From Cristatella mucedo (taxonomy: Eukaryota > Bryozoa > Phylactolaemata > Cristatellidae): 64,000 nt of DNA. The notes below the pieces were generated by a model. That model was not told the DNA's origin. It was given only the letters and a program-made list of their open reading frames with translations, and ran no database searches. Where the stretch lies: NCBI GenBank assembly GCA_009760855.2, contig WPIO01000210.1, positions 250,001-314,000 on the forward strand. Reading direction: 5' to 3'. The position numbers and the translations under genes were made by a program. Every line of letters begins with the position of its first letter. Positions within the stretch are counted from its first letter, which is position 1. Shown piece by piece: positions 21,594 to 33,810 of the stretch.

Positions 21594-23720
21594 TGGTAAT
21601 AACACATTAGTGAGAGCTCACCAAAATAACTCAATATCTTTCCAGGCACCAAACATCTGCTGCAAAGAAAGCATGACCTTGTGGCTAGAGGTAGCATGCT
21701 CAATAAGCCAGCAGAGCATGGTTAGAGTTAAATTGCATATAGTAAGCATTCAAATATGGTTAGTGGCAGCGTGCACAGTGTCAGCATGCATAGGCACGTA
21801 AAGAACAAGTCACATGGACTCACTAAATGCTGCTGGATGGGTTTACATTTCTTTTTAATTTGGTCAAGTCAAGGAATGTCGTGAGGCAAGATGGTAATGA
21901 GCTCCGTGCTGTGGAGCAAACGAACTAAATTCAAGGTATCTCAAGTATTGGAGGTTTGTATGAGGTACAGTTAAAGCTCTGGGTACCAAACAGCAACTTG
22001 TAAGATGCTTAGCCTGGTGGGGAAGTAGATGTAATAGGTAGGCTGAAGCCATGAATGAAAAGACCTAAATGCGAGTGATGAAATATTGAAACCGATATAT
22101 TACTTGACTGGGATCCATTGGAGGTCGACCGGAAGTTTTTATTATGTGGCAACTGGGACGCTCACGGCAGACAAGCATAGCTGCAGAGTTTCACACAAGC
22201 TGCATGCGCTTGATTACAAAGGCTGGTAGACAAGCAAGCAGTGAGCTACACACGCCGAGACGGGATTTCACAAATTCACGGACCTATTTAGATGTGACAA
22301 TCCTATTTAGCAAGCACGCATTTTACAATTGTATGTTGCTGAAGGTCAGCCCATTTGATAGTGTAGTTGACGTGGTCGTTTTATGACAGTTCAATTTTAT
22401 ACAAGACACCTAAATTTCGTGCAGATTCAACAGGGTGTATGCTGACAGGCCGGTTGCAAGCGTTAAGCTATTCAATTTCTGAACCATTCTTGATTTTCCC
22501 ATGACCTTTAAGTTGCGTTTATAATCATCTGTCGTGAGCGTCGCAGTGGCCACATCACACTATTTCTCGCCGACCTGCACTGGCAACCAGTCAAGCAACG
22601 GATCGACTTCCAGGTTTTCTCGCTCACTTTTAGGTCACTTCATTCTTTGGCTGCAGCCCATCTCTCTGATCTACTCCCCACTAGGCCAAGCATCGTAACA
22701 CCTGCTTTTTGGAATCCAACTGTCTACCAGTACCTCGTACAAACCTCAAATCCTTTGGAGACTGTGCATTTAGTTCTTATGCTCCCAAAGCATGGAACTC
22801 CCTCCCGACTTGCCTCAGAACATTCCCTGACTTGACCACATTTAAAAAGAACTTGAAAACACACATATTTAGGACAGCATTTAGTGGGTCCCTATGATTC
22901 GACCTTCATGTGCTTATGCCAGCTGACACTGTGCATGCAACCACTAACCACATTTGCATGCTGACCCTGTGCATGTCACCCTTAACCACTTTATTCATGT
23001 TGTTTATCAAGCATGATATTACTTACCATTCAATCGCGTTTACTTTTGCAGCAAACGTAAAGCGCCTAGAAAGGGATTGAGTTCTCTGAGGTTGCTTTAT
23101 AAAGTCCACTAGTATTATTATTATTAATATTATTCACGTTAGGATAGTTATCTGCAATCCATGTGCACCTGTCACTAGTGCATGCAGCATAGGAGTTGGG
23201 AGAATTCGAGGTGTTGGAGGGTTTGGGAGAAATATTTAGCGATGCTGGCTAGCTGAAAGTAAGCAGGATTGACTTCGGAGCCGACGTAGGGCTTTTGAAC
23301 TTCACTTTTGGTGAGAGCATCTTGATTTTGTGAGGACGCTACTGGAAACCTTCTGGCTGTTCACATTTTGAACTTTAAAATGTGTAGTTAGTGAGTCTCA
23401 TTTAGTTCATCCAGCACTAGTACTGGAGCTTAAATTGCGGCAGAGGATTGAATTGTATGAGCAGCAGGCAACCAGATAGCATAACATAGTGACATTAAGA
23501 GGCTCAAGACAGCAAGTACTAGATTAGAGCGATCGCCTACAAAATGGTCTGAATACACGAAGTGGCAAAAACTTCCAAACAATCATTTTTGATACAGGGT
23601 CCAGATTCATACATTCGGCGAATTTGCAAGGATTTTGCAAGTTACAGAATGTAGAGAGTAGCAGCAGTAGCACAACAAGTACCAGAAGCAGTTACTGGTA
23701 CACGACCGCCGAAGTGATTA
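21594..23720 (-). mobile_element. LINE family A, older copy split by a younger sense copy
   Basis: Minus-strand LINE A. Left end is the tail (ACTCAATATCTTTCCAGGCA). Then UTR, RT C-terminus (GAACTAAATTCAAGGTATCT) and core (22080-22530). It is interrupted by 22531-23134 and resumes at about 23140 with ATCTGCAATCCATGTGCACC, equivalent to the CATCCATGTGCGGATATTAT of other copies, then AGAATTCGAGGTGTTGGAGG. It continues upstream into RT and ORF sequence to about 23720 that also matches 14640-15245. Frames are broken throughout. Confidence 0.75.
22531..23134 (+). mobile_element. LINE family A, 5'-truncated sense copy nested in LINE A
   Basis: Starts in the RT C-terminal domain (CTGTCGTGAGCGTCGCAGTG), has LHWQPVKQRI-like, SFGDCAFSSYAPKAWNSLP-like and KTHIFRTAFSGSL ends in frames covering 22647-22897, the 3' hairpin (about 23058-23098) and an (ATT)n tail to 23134. 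It sits in opposite orientation inside an older LINE A copy. I could not fix a target duplication. Confidence 0.85.
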
Positions 23721-23734
23721 CCAAGGTTTACTAT

Positions 23735-24745
23735 GTCTGCTGAATGCTGATAGGAGGGGGACAGAGGCGAGACGCCTAACTGAGTCATAAGAGGCAGGCT
23801 ACCCCAGTGTCAGCATGCATAAGCACACCAAAATGAATCTCGTGGACTCACTAAATAATGTCCGAGAACGCCATAGAATCACCGATGGGTCACCGTTTTT
23901 TAGTTCCAGGCTTCATAACAGCGTGAGCAAAGCTTGTCAAGCGTACAATATCTTCGTTAGTCTTCCATTGCCAAGAAAGAACTGCTTCCTCACCTGAGCT
24001 TATGCTTACATGGCGGCTGAAAGAAGCAGTTGGTGCAGCATCGACCCGAGTGGCAGTGAAGCAATGAGTAATGATTCCAGCAAAACTTACAGCCATCGTA
24101 TGGAGACCCACACAGTAAAAGTAGTCCAGGCTCGAGACTATAGCACACAAGCATAGTCACACATGATCAACTGTATGCAACAGCAATGACAGTCTAAACA
24201 GCGATATGCCACCAACAACCCCCAACTGGCCAAGTGTTGCTTACATGCAAGATATGCTTAGCAAACAATTAATGCACAAATTGGTCGGTGACAGGGGCAG
24301 CACCTAGCCTGTAAATGAAAGAATGTGGAAGGCAATACTGCCAAACCAGTGTTGGACCCCATCAAGGTGTATCTGGAAAACACGAATACCGATCCAAAGG
24401 GGTTGTGACCTGGTTGTCAAGATAAGAAAAAATCTCCTTACTCTCTGCAGACTTGTACTGTGACGTTGGCACATGGGCACCCATTCAGCACACAGCTTGA
24501 CGAGCCATTCACTGAAACTGAACCATAAGACGAGGCTGGCTGCTGGACGAGCTGCCAGCATCTCTCTGTACGTGCTCGGTTAAAGCCATGTGGTCAGAAT
24601 CTCAGTTCCACCGATGCATTACGCCAAGAGATAAGTCAAATGATTTAGGCTGGGGAGTGACAGAAGCCAGATGCCGATGCAGTCACTTCAAGGATGAGGC
24701 CTGCAGGCTGGCTGGGCCATGCTTGGCTTGCAATATGATGGAGGC
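23735..24745. repeat. R-unit copies D1 (end only) and D2
   Basis: 23735-23795 matches the last part of A1 (GCTGAATGCTGATAGGAGGG). A LINE stub follows (23796-23870, GTGTCAGCATGCATAAGCAC), then the usual join into R sequence (GGGTCACCGTTTTTTAGTTC). The body runs through GTCTAAACAGCGATATGCCA, AAGATAAGAAAAAATCTCCT and GCCAGATGCCGATGCAGTCA, and ends near 24745. Confidence 0.65.
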
Positions 24746-24749
24746 TTAG

Positions 24750-25299
24750 CAAGAAAATAGAGACGACACTGAATTCAGTAATGAAATAGGAAGTCACAAA
24801 GCCACTCGATAGGGCTCGTTTTCAGCTCTCCGAGCAATTATGTGTTATAGCGTTCACGGCAGACATTCCTGACTGCATAGTTAGGCGCCAACTGCATGAA
24901 TTTTATTGCAGTTGCGAGTCCGAAGTAGATGTTGGATAATTGAATTGCCTGACATATTTAGAGGCAGAAGAACCCAAGAAATTTGAACACACTTGCATTT
25001 GGATATTGAGAACTGCCAGCTCCTGCAATCCGAGAGACACCACTAGCAGTTTAAGTCCCAGTACATAATTGAAGTCATGGTAATACTTTACTTACAATGC
25101 TCGTCATCAAGGTAAACGTCGATCGCTTGAAAGCAAGCCCAACTTGCTGTAAGTGTGCAGATATCGGCTGCATCAATGTTCAGGTACGCAATTCGCCCTG
25201 TAATTACGAAAAATTAAACTACTCTGCCTGCCATCTATAGTAACCCTAATATAAAACTACTATCAGGTAATCCCACTTTTATAAAGTAAGCAAAATAGT
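24750..25299. other. Unrecognised non-coding stretch
   Basis: No recognised element and no credible coding frame. Confidence 0.35.
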
Positions 25300-25450
25300 G
25301 GCAATTCATATGCTTTATAGCAGCCCAAGCAACTTAATCTTTGCTCTTCAACTTCTCGCAACGGAAGCAATAGCCAGCAGTTTATTTTTCTACTTGGTAT
25401 CACGCTTCGGCATGTACGGAAAGGCACACGAAGCGTACTAGCTTGTAAAA
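25300..25450. repeat. Dispersed repeat shared with 11690-11860
   Basis: Shares CATATGCTTTATAGCA, AACTTAATCTTTGCTCT, CAGTTTA and GGTATCACGCTTCGGCATG with the first copy. No coding content. Confidence 0.5.
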
Positions 25451-27025
25451 CATCGCATCGAGTTGTGCGTTTACAGCAGGTCTAATATAGCACGTCAAGC
25501 AGGGCATGAAGTCTGTGCTCGCGACACAAGATGCCAGTCAGATTCTGATTCCGAAAGACTAGCAGTGCCAAGGAAGTTTATATTATCCAATCGATTAACA
25601 AGTTAAATCATCAGCCAGTTTAGTGGTACCGGTAAATATAGCATTTATATTTTAGGATGACAGGACATATACATAGCCAACCATTTGGACGCCTCTTGAC
25701 GGTGGCAAGGTACCAATAGAAAACAATATAATGCAGTAACTTTGTAATCTGCTCTTACAAAAGCCTTCAGTTTAAAAACAACATGAAGTTTGTGTCCTCC
25801 CCAGCACAGCCGGTAGACACACCACCCCAAGTGTCTGTTTAAAGTAGCCAATATTTGTTAGATGGCAGCCACTTCGCCCGAGAGCACTTCTACAATGCTC
25901 GAATGCAGCCAAACAAAGGGTTGAAAAACGGCTGTCTTTTGAGAAGCAGGCTTAGTTTAATAATTAAGTCATGAAGTTCATTATGACTGAACTGCTGGAA
26001 GTAAGGGAGCTCCATTCATCTATCCTAAAACTTTGAGGTTGGCTTATGCACAGCAAAGCGAATGGACTCATAAGAGCGGCCATGTAATGCACAGCTTGAT
26101 TCTGAATTATTTGGCATTCTGTTTAAACGGAAAAGTAGCAATTCTGACATCAATTTAACAACAGAACTCTGGGTGGTCATCAATATGTAGTTTACCATAA
26201 TATGCACAATGTATACTGGTGCAGTTCGATCCCTATGGGATGCCTTAATGATCTAAGAGGTCGCAAGAATCCAAATCCGATGAGCTAGTTGGACACTGAA
26301 ATGTTTGAATCTTTGGGTGCTAGTTTCAATAATGCATAGCAATCAAAACACCTTAGCAGAAACTTGTTCACGGAAAAGGTTTCGTAGCGTGAAGTAATTT
26401 GGAACGGCTAACACAAAAGGCATGAAGAAATCTCACGAACTCTTACCTACTCGCGATGAGCTGTTGCCAGTGCTGATGTCTGAGAGCCGCTCCAACGCTT
26501 TATACTTTCATAAGCATGTCAGAGAAGCTCCAACCGCTAAGTAGTAAGCCCTTTCGACGACACACTCAAAACTGGCGACCCTCTGGTGACCTTGACAGCG
26601 ATCGCATTTTTAGCTAGCTACTGGCCTCGGCATTTCCTGCAATTGGCTACCTAAGGCCTCTAGCAACGGATCTCAACCCCTCTTAGTAAGTTTGATAATC
26701 ACCCGATAAGACTGAGAGTTACGACGAATGATCTGGCCAAATAACACGACTGTAAAATGAAAACGCTAGTGTATGTAAAAGCCAAAAGGTAGTAGTGCAA
26801 TTCAGCACCAGTTGCGCCAGATTTGCCTTGGTCGGATCAGCCATTTGAAATGAGTTCTAAGAACAAACCTCAGCATGCTAGCATTTGAAAAGAAAAGGCA
26901 CCTCCGTCAGTAGACTAGTCTAGTTATCTATTCGACTGTGCAAGAACTTGGGTGACGTGGCTACGTGCATCTATTCCTTAACGTCTCCTGTGGCGGAAAT
27001 TTTACTCTTCATTTATAACCGAACG
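25451..27025. other. Low-repeat non-coding stretch
   Basis: No element, tail or gene recognised. Short frames such as 25645-25851 and 26025-26207 (minus) have no known motif. Confidence 0.35.
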
Positions 27026-27027
27026 AG

Positions 27028-27115
27028 TTATAATAATAGTAGTAATACGGTTTGTACAACATCTTGAGAGAATTGCATCTCTGTAAAGGCAATTTACATA
27101 TCAGAAGGATCAAGA
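27028..27115 (-). mobile_element. LINE A 3' tail relic
   Basis: ATAATAATAGTAGTAATACG followed by TTGAGAGAATTGCATCTCTG and AAGGCAATTTACA fits the reverse-complemented (ATT)n tail and hairpin, at low identity. Confidence 0.55.
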
Positions 27116-29277
27116 CGTTAGGGCGTGCAGTGCATGAGGTTTTACTTGCTGGTTCCCATGTATCGATGTTAAATACTAGTAATTTCAGAGTATTTTATTG
27201 ATTTTTCACGGACAACTTGCACTACCAATATAGCATCTACTAGTAGTGCATAATCTAGAATTGTCGGACGATCTGTAGCAGGAACTTCATTCTGACGTCT
27301 GTTCAGTCCACCTGACTCCAGCTGGATGGCCAAAAGCAACACGGAAAAAACTCGCTTCAAAAGCTGAAAGGATGTTCATAAAGTAGTGCGGGAGTTACGG
27401 CCTGCAGCCGGAACTTGTCTTTCGGCGCTGGCTGACCAGAACTCAACACCTACAGGGGGCAGGATGCAGAGCTGCCCGAACAAGCAGCCTGGTGGGCGCC
27501 CCGTGCTCTGGTAAAGCTAAGTCTCGTGCAAATTAATCATGAAGTCTAGGACTGGGCAGAAGATATAGCTTCATAATTCTTTGAACATAGAAAGATGCAG
27601 CTAATGATTCACACTCAGAGGACGATCTGAGGATAGGCTAGGAGCTGTGACAGGAGCTTGTTGCCACTCACTCGCAGAGGTCAGGCAGTAGTGAGCCTGC
27701 CGGAAGGTCGGAAGCTTTCGGCAAAGTTATTGGCTTTTCAGCTGCCAGCCGTGCCCTGTCATACTACCTGCCATTGCAGCTGAAGGTGGCTGACCTACTA
27801 CTGAACAACACCACTACGACTCTAACAAATATCACTCAAGGCCTGACCGCATTTTCTCGAAAATACGACCTTACCTCCAATGAGCCCTACTATCATTTTT
27901 CAGCAAGTTGAAATTTAATTCATCCCAGGATGAACATGCATTGACGAGGAATGTGAGCAATCAGGATTATTAACCCTGAATTTGCATGAAGACATGCACA
28001 CATTGCAAACACATCTGAGCAATCAGCATGCAAATGGAGACAAATGGAAATAGGTTCGCACTAGACCTTAATTGTAGATTTAAAGGTAATATATTGAGCC
28101 CTCAAGACTAGTGCAAAAAAGAAATGCGCCTACTGATAGAAAAGAGTTATAGAGTGGTCCCAGGACAAAAATCTTCCGGCTTTTTGCAAGGACACGTTGG
28201 ACGTCGAATAGTACGAAAATGGCAAGCAGACTACTAAAATCTTTTTCACCAGGTGACCAAGGAATTATCTAAGAAGCACAAATGTGGATCAGGTCTGCAA
28301 ACCATATTTTTGAGTTAGAAATATAATCGTTTTGAATTGACTGGTGACAGTACAATGAAGCCGTTGGTTGTGTGAAGGGCTGATATTAAATAGCTTGCCC
28401 TGCAACAACATTACAGCAGAAGATATCAACAGAAAAATTCAAACCACTACAACATTGGCTCTAAGGCTTACTTCAATTATATGGCATATATGGTAAAAAA
28501 AAATATGTCTACATGAAGACAGACAACGCTGCTAAAGTTATAAAATACTGACGCTATTAAACATGCAGTTGCATTCAAAGTCTTAGTTCATGAGATTGAC
28601 TTTCTACGTTCAAACTCTCCAGCATGATTGCAATGGATTAAACAGTAGTGTTTATAAGCCAATGATCTCAAATAATAGATATGATATGATACGATAGAAG
28701 ATTTTCCTAACTGTTTCAAAAGCATCAGTTACATATATTTTGTTAATGCATCTTGATGGAAAAAGAGCTCCACGTCAAATAATCACTACGGGCAAATAAA
28801 ACACGATTGACCGTGTTTGCGTATCAAATTTCTTAAAATTAAAAACCCTCGGTTAATACAAGCAGATATATGGAAGTGGAAAGACTTGATGCTTCCTCTT
28901 GAGTAGGGAGGTCGCCAAAGAATTCTGCTACTCTGGGATCCAGCCCGCACATAAAACATGAAGAAATCATTTGTGGAGTGAAGAATAAATCGAAAAACGT
29001 TTTCTGCATGAATGACTACAAATCTCTAGATTCTTAATGTATGAATAAACGAGCTATTCAAAGAAAATGTGTGCAAGCACGTCAATAACTACATTGAAAA
29101 TGGAATATAGAAGACCCTGCTCGGAATCTTTATGAAGCATAGCCTGCAAGAGATGACGACTTTGGTGAATAAAATGGAATACAACTTCTGAAAGATGTTT
29201 TGCAAAGGCACTAAGAATAGACTTCAGGAACAAGATGAGCTCTTTTGAAAAGCACTTGAAGGCAGAAAATGACAAAG

Positions 29278-29280
<3 letters not shown>
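27116..29280. other. Low-repeat non-coding stretch
   Basis: About 2.1 kb with no recognised repeat. 27380-27800 is GC-richer than its surroundings but has stops in every frame. The minus-strand frame 29054-29281 (75 residues, hydrophobic and Ser/Phe-rich) has no motif I know. Confidence 0.35.

Positions 29281-29333
<53 letters not shown>
29281..29333. repeat. (GA)n microsatellite
   Basis: About 26 uninterrupted GA units. Confidence 0.98.
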
Positions 29334-29335
<2 letters not shown>

Positions 29336-29985
29336 GGGCGAATGGTTCTGCATGAAATGGAGTCACAATAATTTCAGGCCAAAAGTGGGAGCTTTGAGAT
29401 TTATGATGATGTTCCGGATAAAGGTACGTGCATAAATGTTGACTTTGTTATAAAAAAATGAATCTAAAAACGCAGATTTGTGTGTGTGAACGAATGAAGA
29501 CTGTTGTACTTGAAAAAATAATATATCCTTTGAATATGAGCCCTAATTCATCTGCTGGATCAACGACTCACCTAGGATCAAATCACTTTTTTTCAGTCAA
29601 ATATAGTATGAAGGGGCGGAGTGTGGCTAAAGACAAATGTGTGAAGCAAGTGGATGCGGGCTAGGCTGCGTTATCCCAGCTTTAGCCATTTAGCACATCC
29701 CACTGTGGTTCGTGAGAGCACATTCTCACACTTGAGGGCAAAGTCTGTTAAGTGCCGAATTTATTCCTGTAGCCGCTCAGGCTTTCAGTGAGCTGTAGGA
29801 AACATTGGGTCACATTTAAGCGAAATTAAAATCCTTACAAGCAAGTGAAGGCAAGAAGAAAACAAGCCCGGCACTCTCAAACAAAAATTAGATACATGCC
29901 TCGGGAGGTTCTCCATTGTGCCTTGACAATATTGTCGGTATCTGGAAGATTGCAACCTGTGTCCACGGTATAGGTCACACAGACC
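29334..29985. other. Unrecognised non-coding stretch
   Basis: No gene or repeat identified upstream of the LTR element that starts near 29988. Confidence 0.35.
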
Positions 29986-30281
29986 CATGGCAGTGTAGTC
30001 TGAGCCTGCGGTTTCTGCTTTGGAATTAGGGAAGGGCCTTGGCACTAATGTACCTGCCTCAGATGTGGCCGATAGTTAAGCCGGTGACATGGTGTCAAGC
30101 CATTCATTCGTATTATATTTCGTGTGGAATGTTGCGATTAATCGAGCTTGCATATACATTCCCGTTGATAGTAATAAAGCAGTCTCGTTTGTGACACACG
30201 TTCGCTGGCGGTGTTTATGTGAGCCTCCCGCTAGAACAGCCGTAGACGGAGCCACAATAATACTATTTCCGGTAGCAGGAA

Positions 30282-31300
30282 ATGGCTTATCCGAGCCGAA
30301 AAGAGTACCAGACTTTCTGTGGTCTACGTGAGACGCCTATACTGAGGTGCGAAATATTTAACGGCGGACCGCATTTAAAACCCTGGCTTCAAACGCTTGA
30401 GATGGCTGCAGCGAGGGTAAAAAAGGCGATGCCGTTAAAACCTATTGTGCCGGTGTTTCTGAGCGATAACGCGATACACGGTTGGGTTAATCAGCCGGTC
30501 AACGTAAAGCAAGACAACCACGTGCTGCGAAATGAGTTCATTCTGTTCCTCCCGTGGTCAATGGGCGAGGAGGCCAAGGTTGAGGACTAGGGTTTCGGCT
30601 GGAGAAAGAGCAGCTCGCCAGAATAGAGACCGGGACAAAGACGGGCGAGGATCCAACTTCATCGACGATCGATCCCAACGTTAACTGCCCGCTAGAGTTT
30701 GACAGACGAGCGGAACTTATTCAGCTGCGGCAGCTATCCGAGTGCAATACTGGTGGAGAAAGCGGGTATGGGACCGTTTCCAACAATATTGCCATAGCAG
30801 CTTAAAAGAGCCAGAACAACGTAAGTTCGCAGTGGCAGCAGCCGGAGACAAAGGAGGTGCAGCGTGTTACAGCTTCCAGTGGCATGGCGGTAGTGGTCAG
30901 CCGCAAATCTGTAGCAGCCTGCGAAAAGGTGCAGGCAGCCCTAACAAGCGACGTCTCGGCGGTAAAGCGCTGCGGTGAGAGCTCTCCGGTGAGATCGGCG
31001 CAGTAGTGGAGAGCATATCATTGGCAAAGGGCTCCAAGAGAGCGACTTCTCGCCCATCAAGGAGAATCTCAGCGACCACGAAGAGCAGCGCCGAGGGCGT
31101 CTCGGTGGAAAAGAGCACCTGCACAAGCTTCTCGGTGAAGAGCACAGAAGACCACGATGAAATAGAGGTAGCAGTCAGCAGCAATGCCATAGTAACCTGC
31201 CACGAGGCCCAGGCTGCCAGCGAGCGAAGCATCGAGAGCATTGCTTCAGCGAAGAGCATCAGCGAGAGCGTCTCGGTGTAGAGCGAATAGTAGCACAACT
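30282..31300 (+). pseudogene. Broken gag-like frame of element N1
   Basis: Begins at ATG 30282 just after the 5' LTR. Early segments with FCGLRETPILR, EIFNGGPHLKPWLQTLE and VFLSDNAIHGWVNQP look like a gag-type capsid region, then EEAKVED. A stop at 30588-30590 plus a one-base loss (judged against the related 47007-47080 sequence) break it before LEKEQLARIETGTK and LEFDRRAELIQLRQLSE, which read like a charged helix. Downstream, 31006-31281 is rich in Ser, Ala and Glu (KSTCTSFSVKSTEDHDEIEV; CHEAQAASERSIESIASAKS) and matches the inverted copy. Gag assignment is inferred from position after an LTR and composition; I do not recognise a named family. Confidence 0.5.
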
Positions 31301-31837
31301 GTGACGTCGACTGGGCGGAGTGGAACTCCGAGAACACTGAGGCCATAGTAATGAGCTGGAATGTTTTTTTGCTGTACGGGATCGGCCGGCGACGAGTGCA
31401 TGAGGCCGGTCATTGGGGGCTGGCACGGAGGTGAGCTGCCGGAACCCCCTGATAGTAAGAGCTTTGCCCCAGCTTTTCCTAAAGGGTGAAGTGTCTTTTA
31501 CCGGCTGTTCGTGAGCGGCAGAGCTGATGTGCGCTTCTTTCGAGTGTCTGTCACGTTGATGGCACCCCACCTAAGCCTGCAGAGCTCTTTAATGTTAAAT
31601 TAATATCATGACAGAGCCCGAACGACAAACCGCTGGGCAGGGTACCGACTGAGAAGTCAGCAGAGGAGAGCAACGGTAGCTAATGGCTACACGATTTTCC
31701 AATCATAAGTGCTGCCCCCTCCCCAGCTAAGCTGGTGGACTACGAAATCTATTATCGCCGCCTTACATAGAGCGCTTTCACTTGTGTCCGTGTCCGTCGC
31801 AGAATTCTTCCGAAAACCGAAGTTCTTGGGATCATCG

Positions 31838-31957
31838 CATACTCGCCATTCAATCGCATTTCCCTTTGCAGCAAATGCACAGCGCCTAGAAAGAGATTGA
31901 GTTCTCTGAGGGCTCTGTATTAAGTGCATTATTATTATTATTATTATTATTATTTCC
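31838..31957 (+). mobile_element. LINE A 3' tail insertion
   Basis: CCATTCAATCGCATTTCCCT, hairpin (AGCGCCTAGAAAGAGATTGA with GTTCTCTGAGGGCTC), and an (ATT)n tail at 31929-31953. It ends about 15 bases before the 3' LTR of element N1. Confidence 0.8.
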
Positions 31958-32111
31958 TATTAGGGATGGGATGTGCACTGCACCTGAGGCTTCTGATGTT
32001 GTAATCAGCCAAGCACTTGTACATTAATTTACATGCCTCACGCGTAGCCAATAGTTAGGCCGCTAAGCAGCGAAGCGTCAGGCCAATAATCCATGCTTTA
32101 TTTCGTGTCTT

Positions 32112-32787
32112 GTGCAGCAATTGATTGAGCTTTCATATATGAGCCCAATGGCTATAACCTGGGTTACTAAATTTCCGCAAGTAGACTCGCAATCAATTGA
32201 TTATTTTACAGAAAGCTGCTCTAAAACATACCGCCTTGAAGTCGAAAACGCCGTTGACCTGATTCAGGAGCAGTGCTGTCAGAATGATGTCGAAGCAATC
32301 TGAAAAACTATGTGGCCAAGAGCTCAATGAAAGGAAGCACACTATAGCCAGCTATAACGATAATATCAAAGATGTTTGCAATAATGTTCTAATCGTCGAA
32401 ATGGAGCTGGTGCAAAAGTTATTGGAAACCTTCCCAGGGAACTTCATCGCCACGAGCCAGTCTGAAAAGATTATGCATGACGACCGGAATCTCGGCGCCA
32501 GGCTGGCCTGGGTGGTACTGGATAGTGAGGACGGAGATCTTGACAAGATTGGTGCGGCATTTGCGGCGACATCTGAAATGGGGCAGACTCGTGGCACAAA
32601 TAGGGCATCAGCAAACAATGCTGCTTCGGGCGTGCATATGCGCTCTGTGAGGCGCCCGAAGAAGACACCAGCGGTTATCCCAAATCAGCCAGCAATCTTG
32701 AGCCATTTCTTGAAAAAACGGCTTAATTTTCCTGATCGACTACAGGATCCCTGCACTGGATTTGGTCACCCACTGTCCACTCGATAA
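32112..32787 (+). other. Two overlapping open frames of unknown nature
   Basis: Frame 32112-32303 (63 residues; contains VDSQSIDYFTESCSKTYRLE) overlaps frame 32284-32787 (167 residues; contains LVQKLLETFPGNF and GARLAWVVLDSEDGDLDKIG). The overlap and frame switch could be two exons, a frameshifted pseudogene or chance. The first overlaps the truncated 3' LTR edge of element N1. No family recognised and no neighbour to inform function. Confidence 0.25.
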
Positions 32788-32799
32788 AAACAATCGATT

Positions 32800-33710
32800 T
32801 CGAAATCGCTATCTTTCCTCTAACGAATAGGACTCGAAGATACAAATATTTTTGGCCTATTTGCATATAATTTTGACCAATATTCAGGTCGTTATCGAAA
32901 TCCGCGAGCATCCGGGTTACCGTGGTAGCCCGGGTTACCGCCATCGGGCTGCTATGTTCCCGTTGAGAGTACTAAAGCAGAGTCACGGTTACGGCCCACG
33001 TTCGCCCCCTGCATCTCAGTGTGAGACTCCCACTAGTACAGCCGCAGCTTCAGCTGCTGGAATACAGCAGCAGGAGTTGAAACTTAGGGCAAAAGGGAAA
33101 AGTTTCACGTGAATTCCAATGTAGATTCTACAGAAATCGATTGCAAAAGTGGCATGTTGTCTCCCTAAATAATAATTTAAAAAAAACAACATTTTTAGCG
33201 TCCTCAGACAACTGAATCGATATATAGACACTTTAGTCTCCTAAAGAAAAACCATCGCCATATAGTTGATTAGAAAAGCACTGTCAGCACATTATAAGCA
33301 CAGCAAAAGACAAATCATGCTGAAATGACCAATGCTGCAAGGAACTTGCGATTGTTATCCTTCTTTTGTGTACATTTGACGTTGTCAGGGAATATCGTAA
33401 ATTCAGTCTAGTAAGTTACATGCATCTGCAGCTAATTGAAATAAGGGCAATGTATCCAAAAACGCATGAGTTCAGTTTTGTAGTACAGCGTCGTGATTTA
33501 AGCCGTAAGACCAATGTTACATAATCTCGCCTCGTGGGCGACTCATTAGAGTAGGTAGACATTGCATTAGACGGGATGAAGACAATGAGGGGATCTAGAA
33601 GTGAGTAAGCTAACGGTGGAGTCACAAGGGTACTTTATTTTGAGCCTGTACAGTGCAGCGTCCTGCTACTAACTTAAGGGATATCACCCGTCGCTGCAAA
33701 TATTCTCGAG
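32800..33710. other. Unrecognised non-coding stretch
   Basis: Contains a local imperfect repeat around CCGGGTTACCG (32911-32943). No gene or element otherwise. Confidence 0.35.
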
Positions 33711-33715
33711 CTCAT

Positions 33716-33810
33716 GAAGGGCTGGTGCTTCCGCTAGGCGAACGAGGCAATCGCCTAGTGCCCAGGGCTAAGAGGCGCTAGAAAAAAGATAAAAAAGAGG
33801 GCTCTTTTAT
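33716..33810 (+). mobile_element. Possible hAT-type transposon end
   Basis: GAAGGGCTGGTGCTTCCGCT, then GGCAATCGCCTAGTGCCCAG, resembles the subterminal sequence of a hAT lineage with CAGGGCCGG-type ends, as I recall it. I cannot find a convincing matching end or 8-base duplication nearby. Confidence 0.35.

Larger units (their letters stand above)
29988..32150 (+). mobile_element. Small LTR element N1 with gag-like region
   Basis: Two LTR-like copies bracket a gag-like interior. The 5' LTR is about 29988-30256, ending GGAGCCACA; the 3' LTR is partial, starting TGTGCACTGCACCTGAGG at 31972. They share the order TTCTG, TAATTTACATGCCTCA (TAATGTACCTGCCTCA in the 5' copy), CCAATAGTTAGGCC (CCGATAGTTAAGCC) and ATTTCGTGT. 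An AATAAAG poly(A)-type signal is at about 30172. The interior is only 1.7 kb and shows no reverse transcriptase or integrase, so it would need enzymes from elsewhere. A LINE A tail sits at 31838-31957, just before the 3' LTR. The inverted relative is at 53795-55455. Confidence 0.65.
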
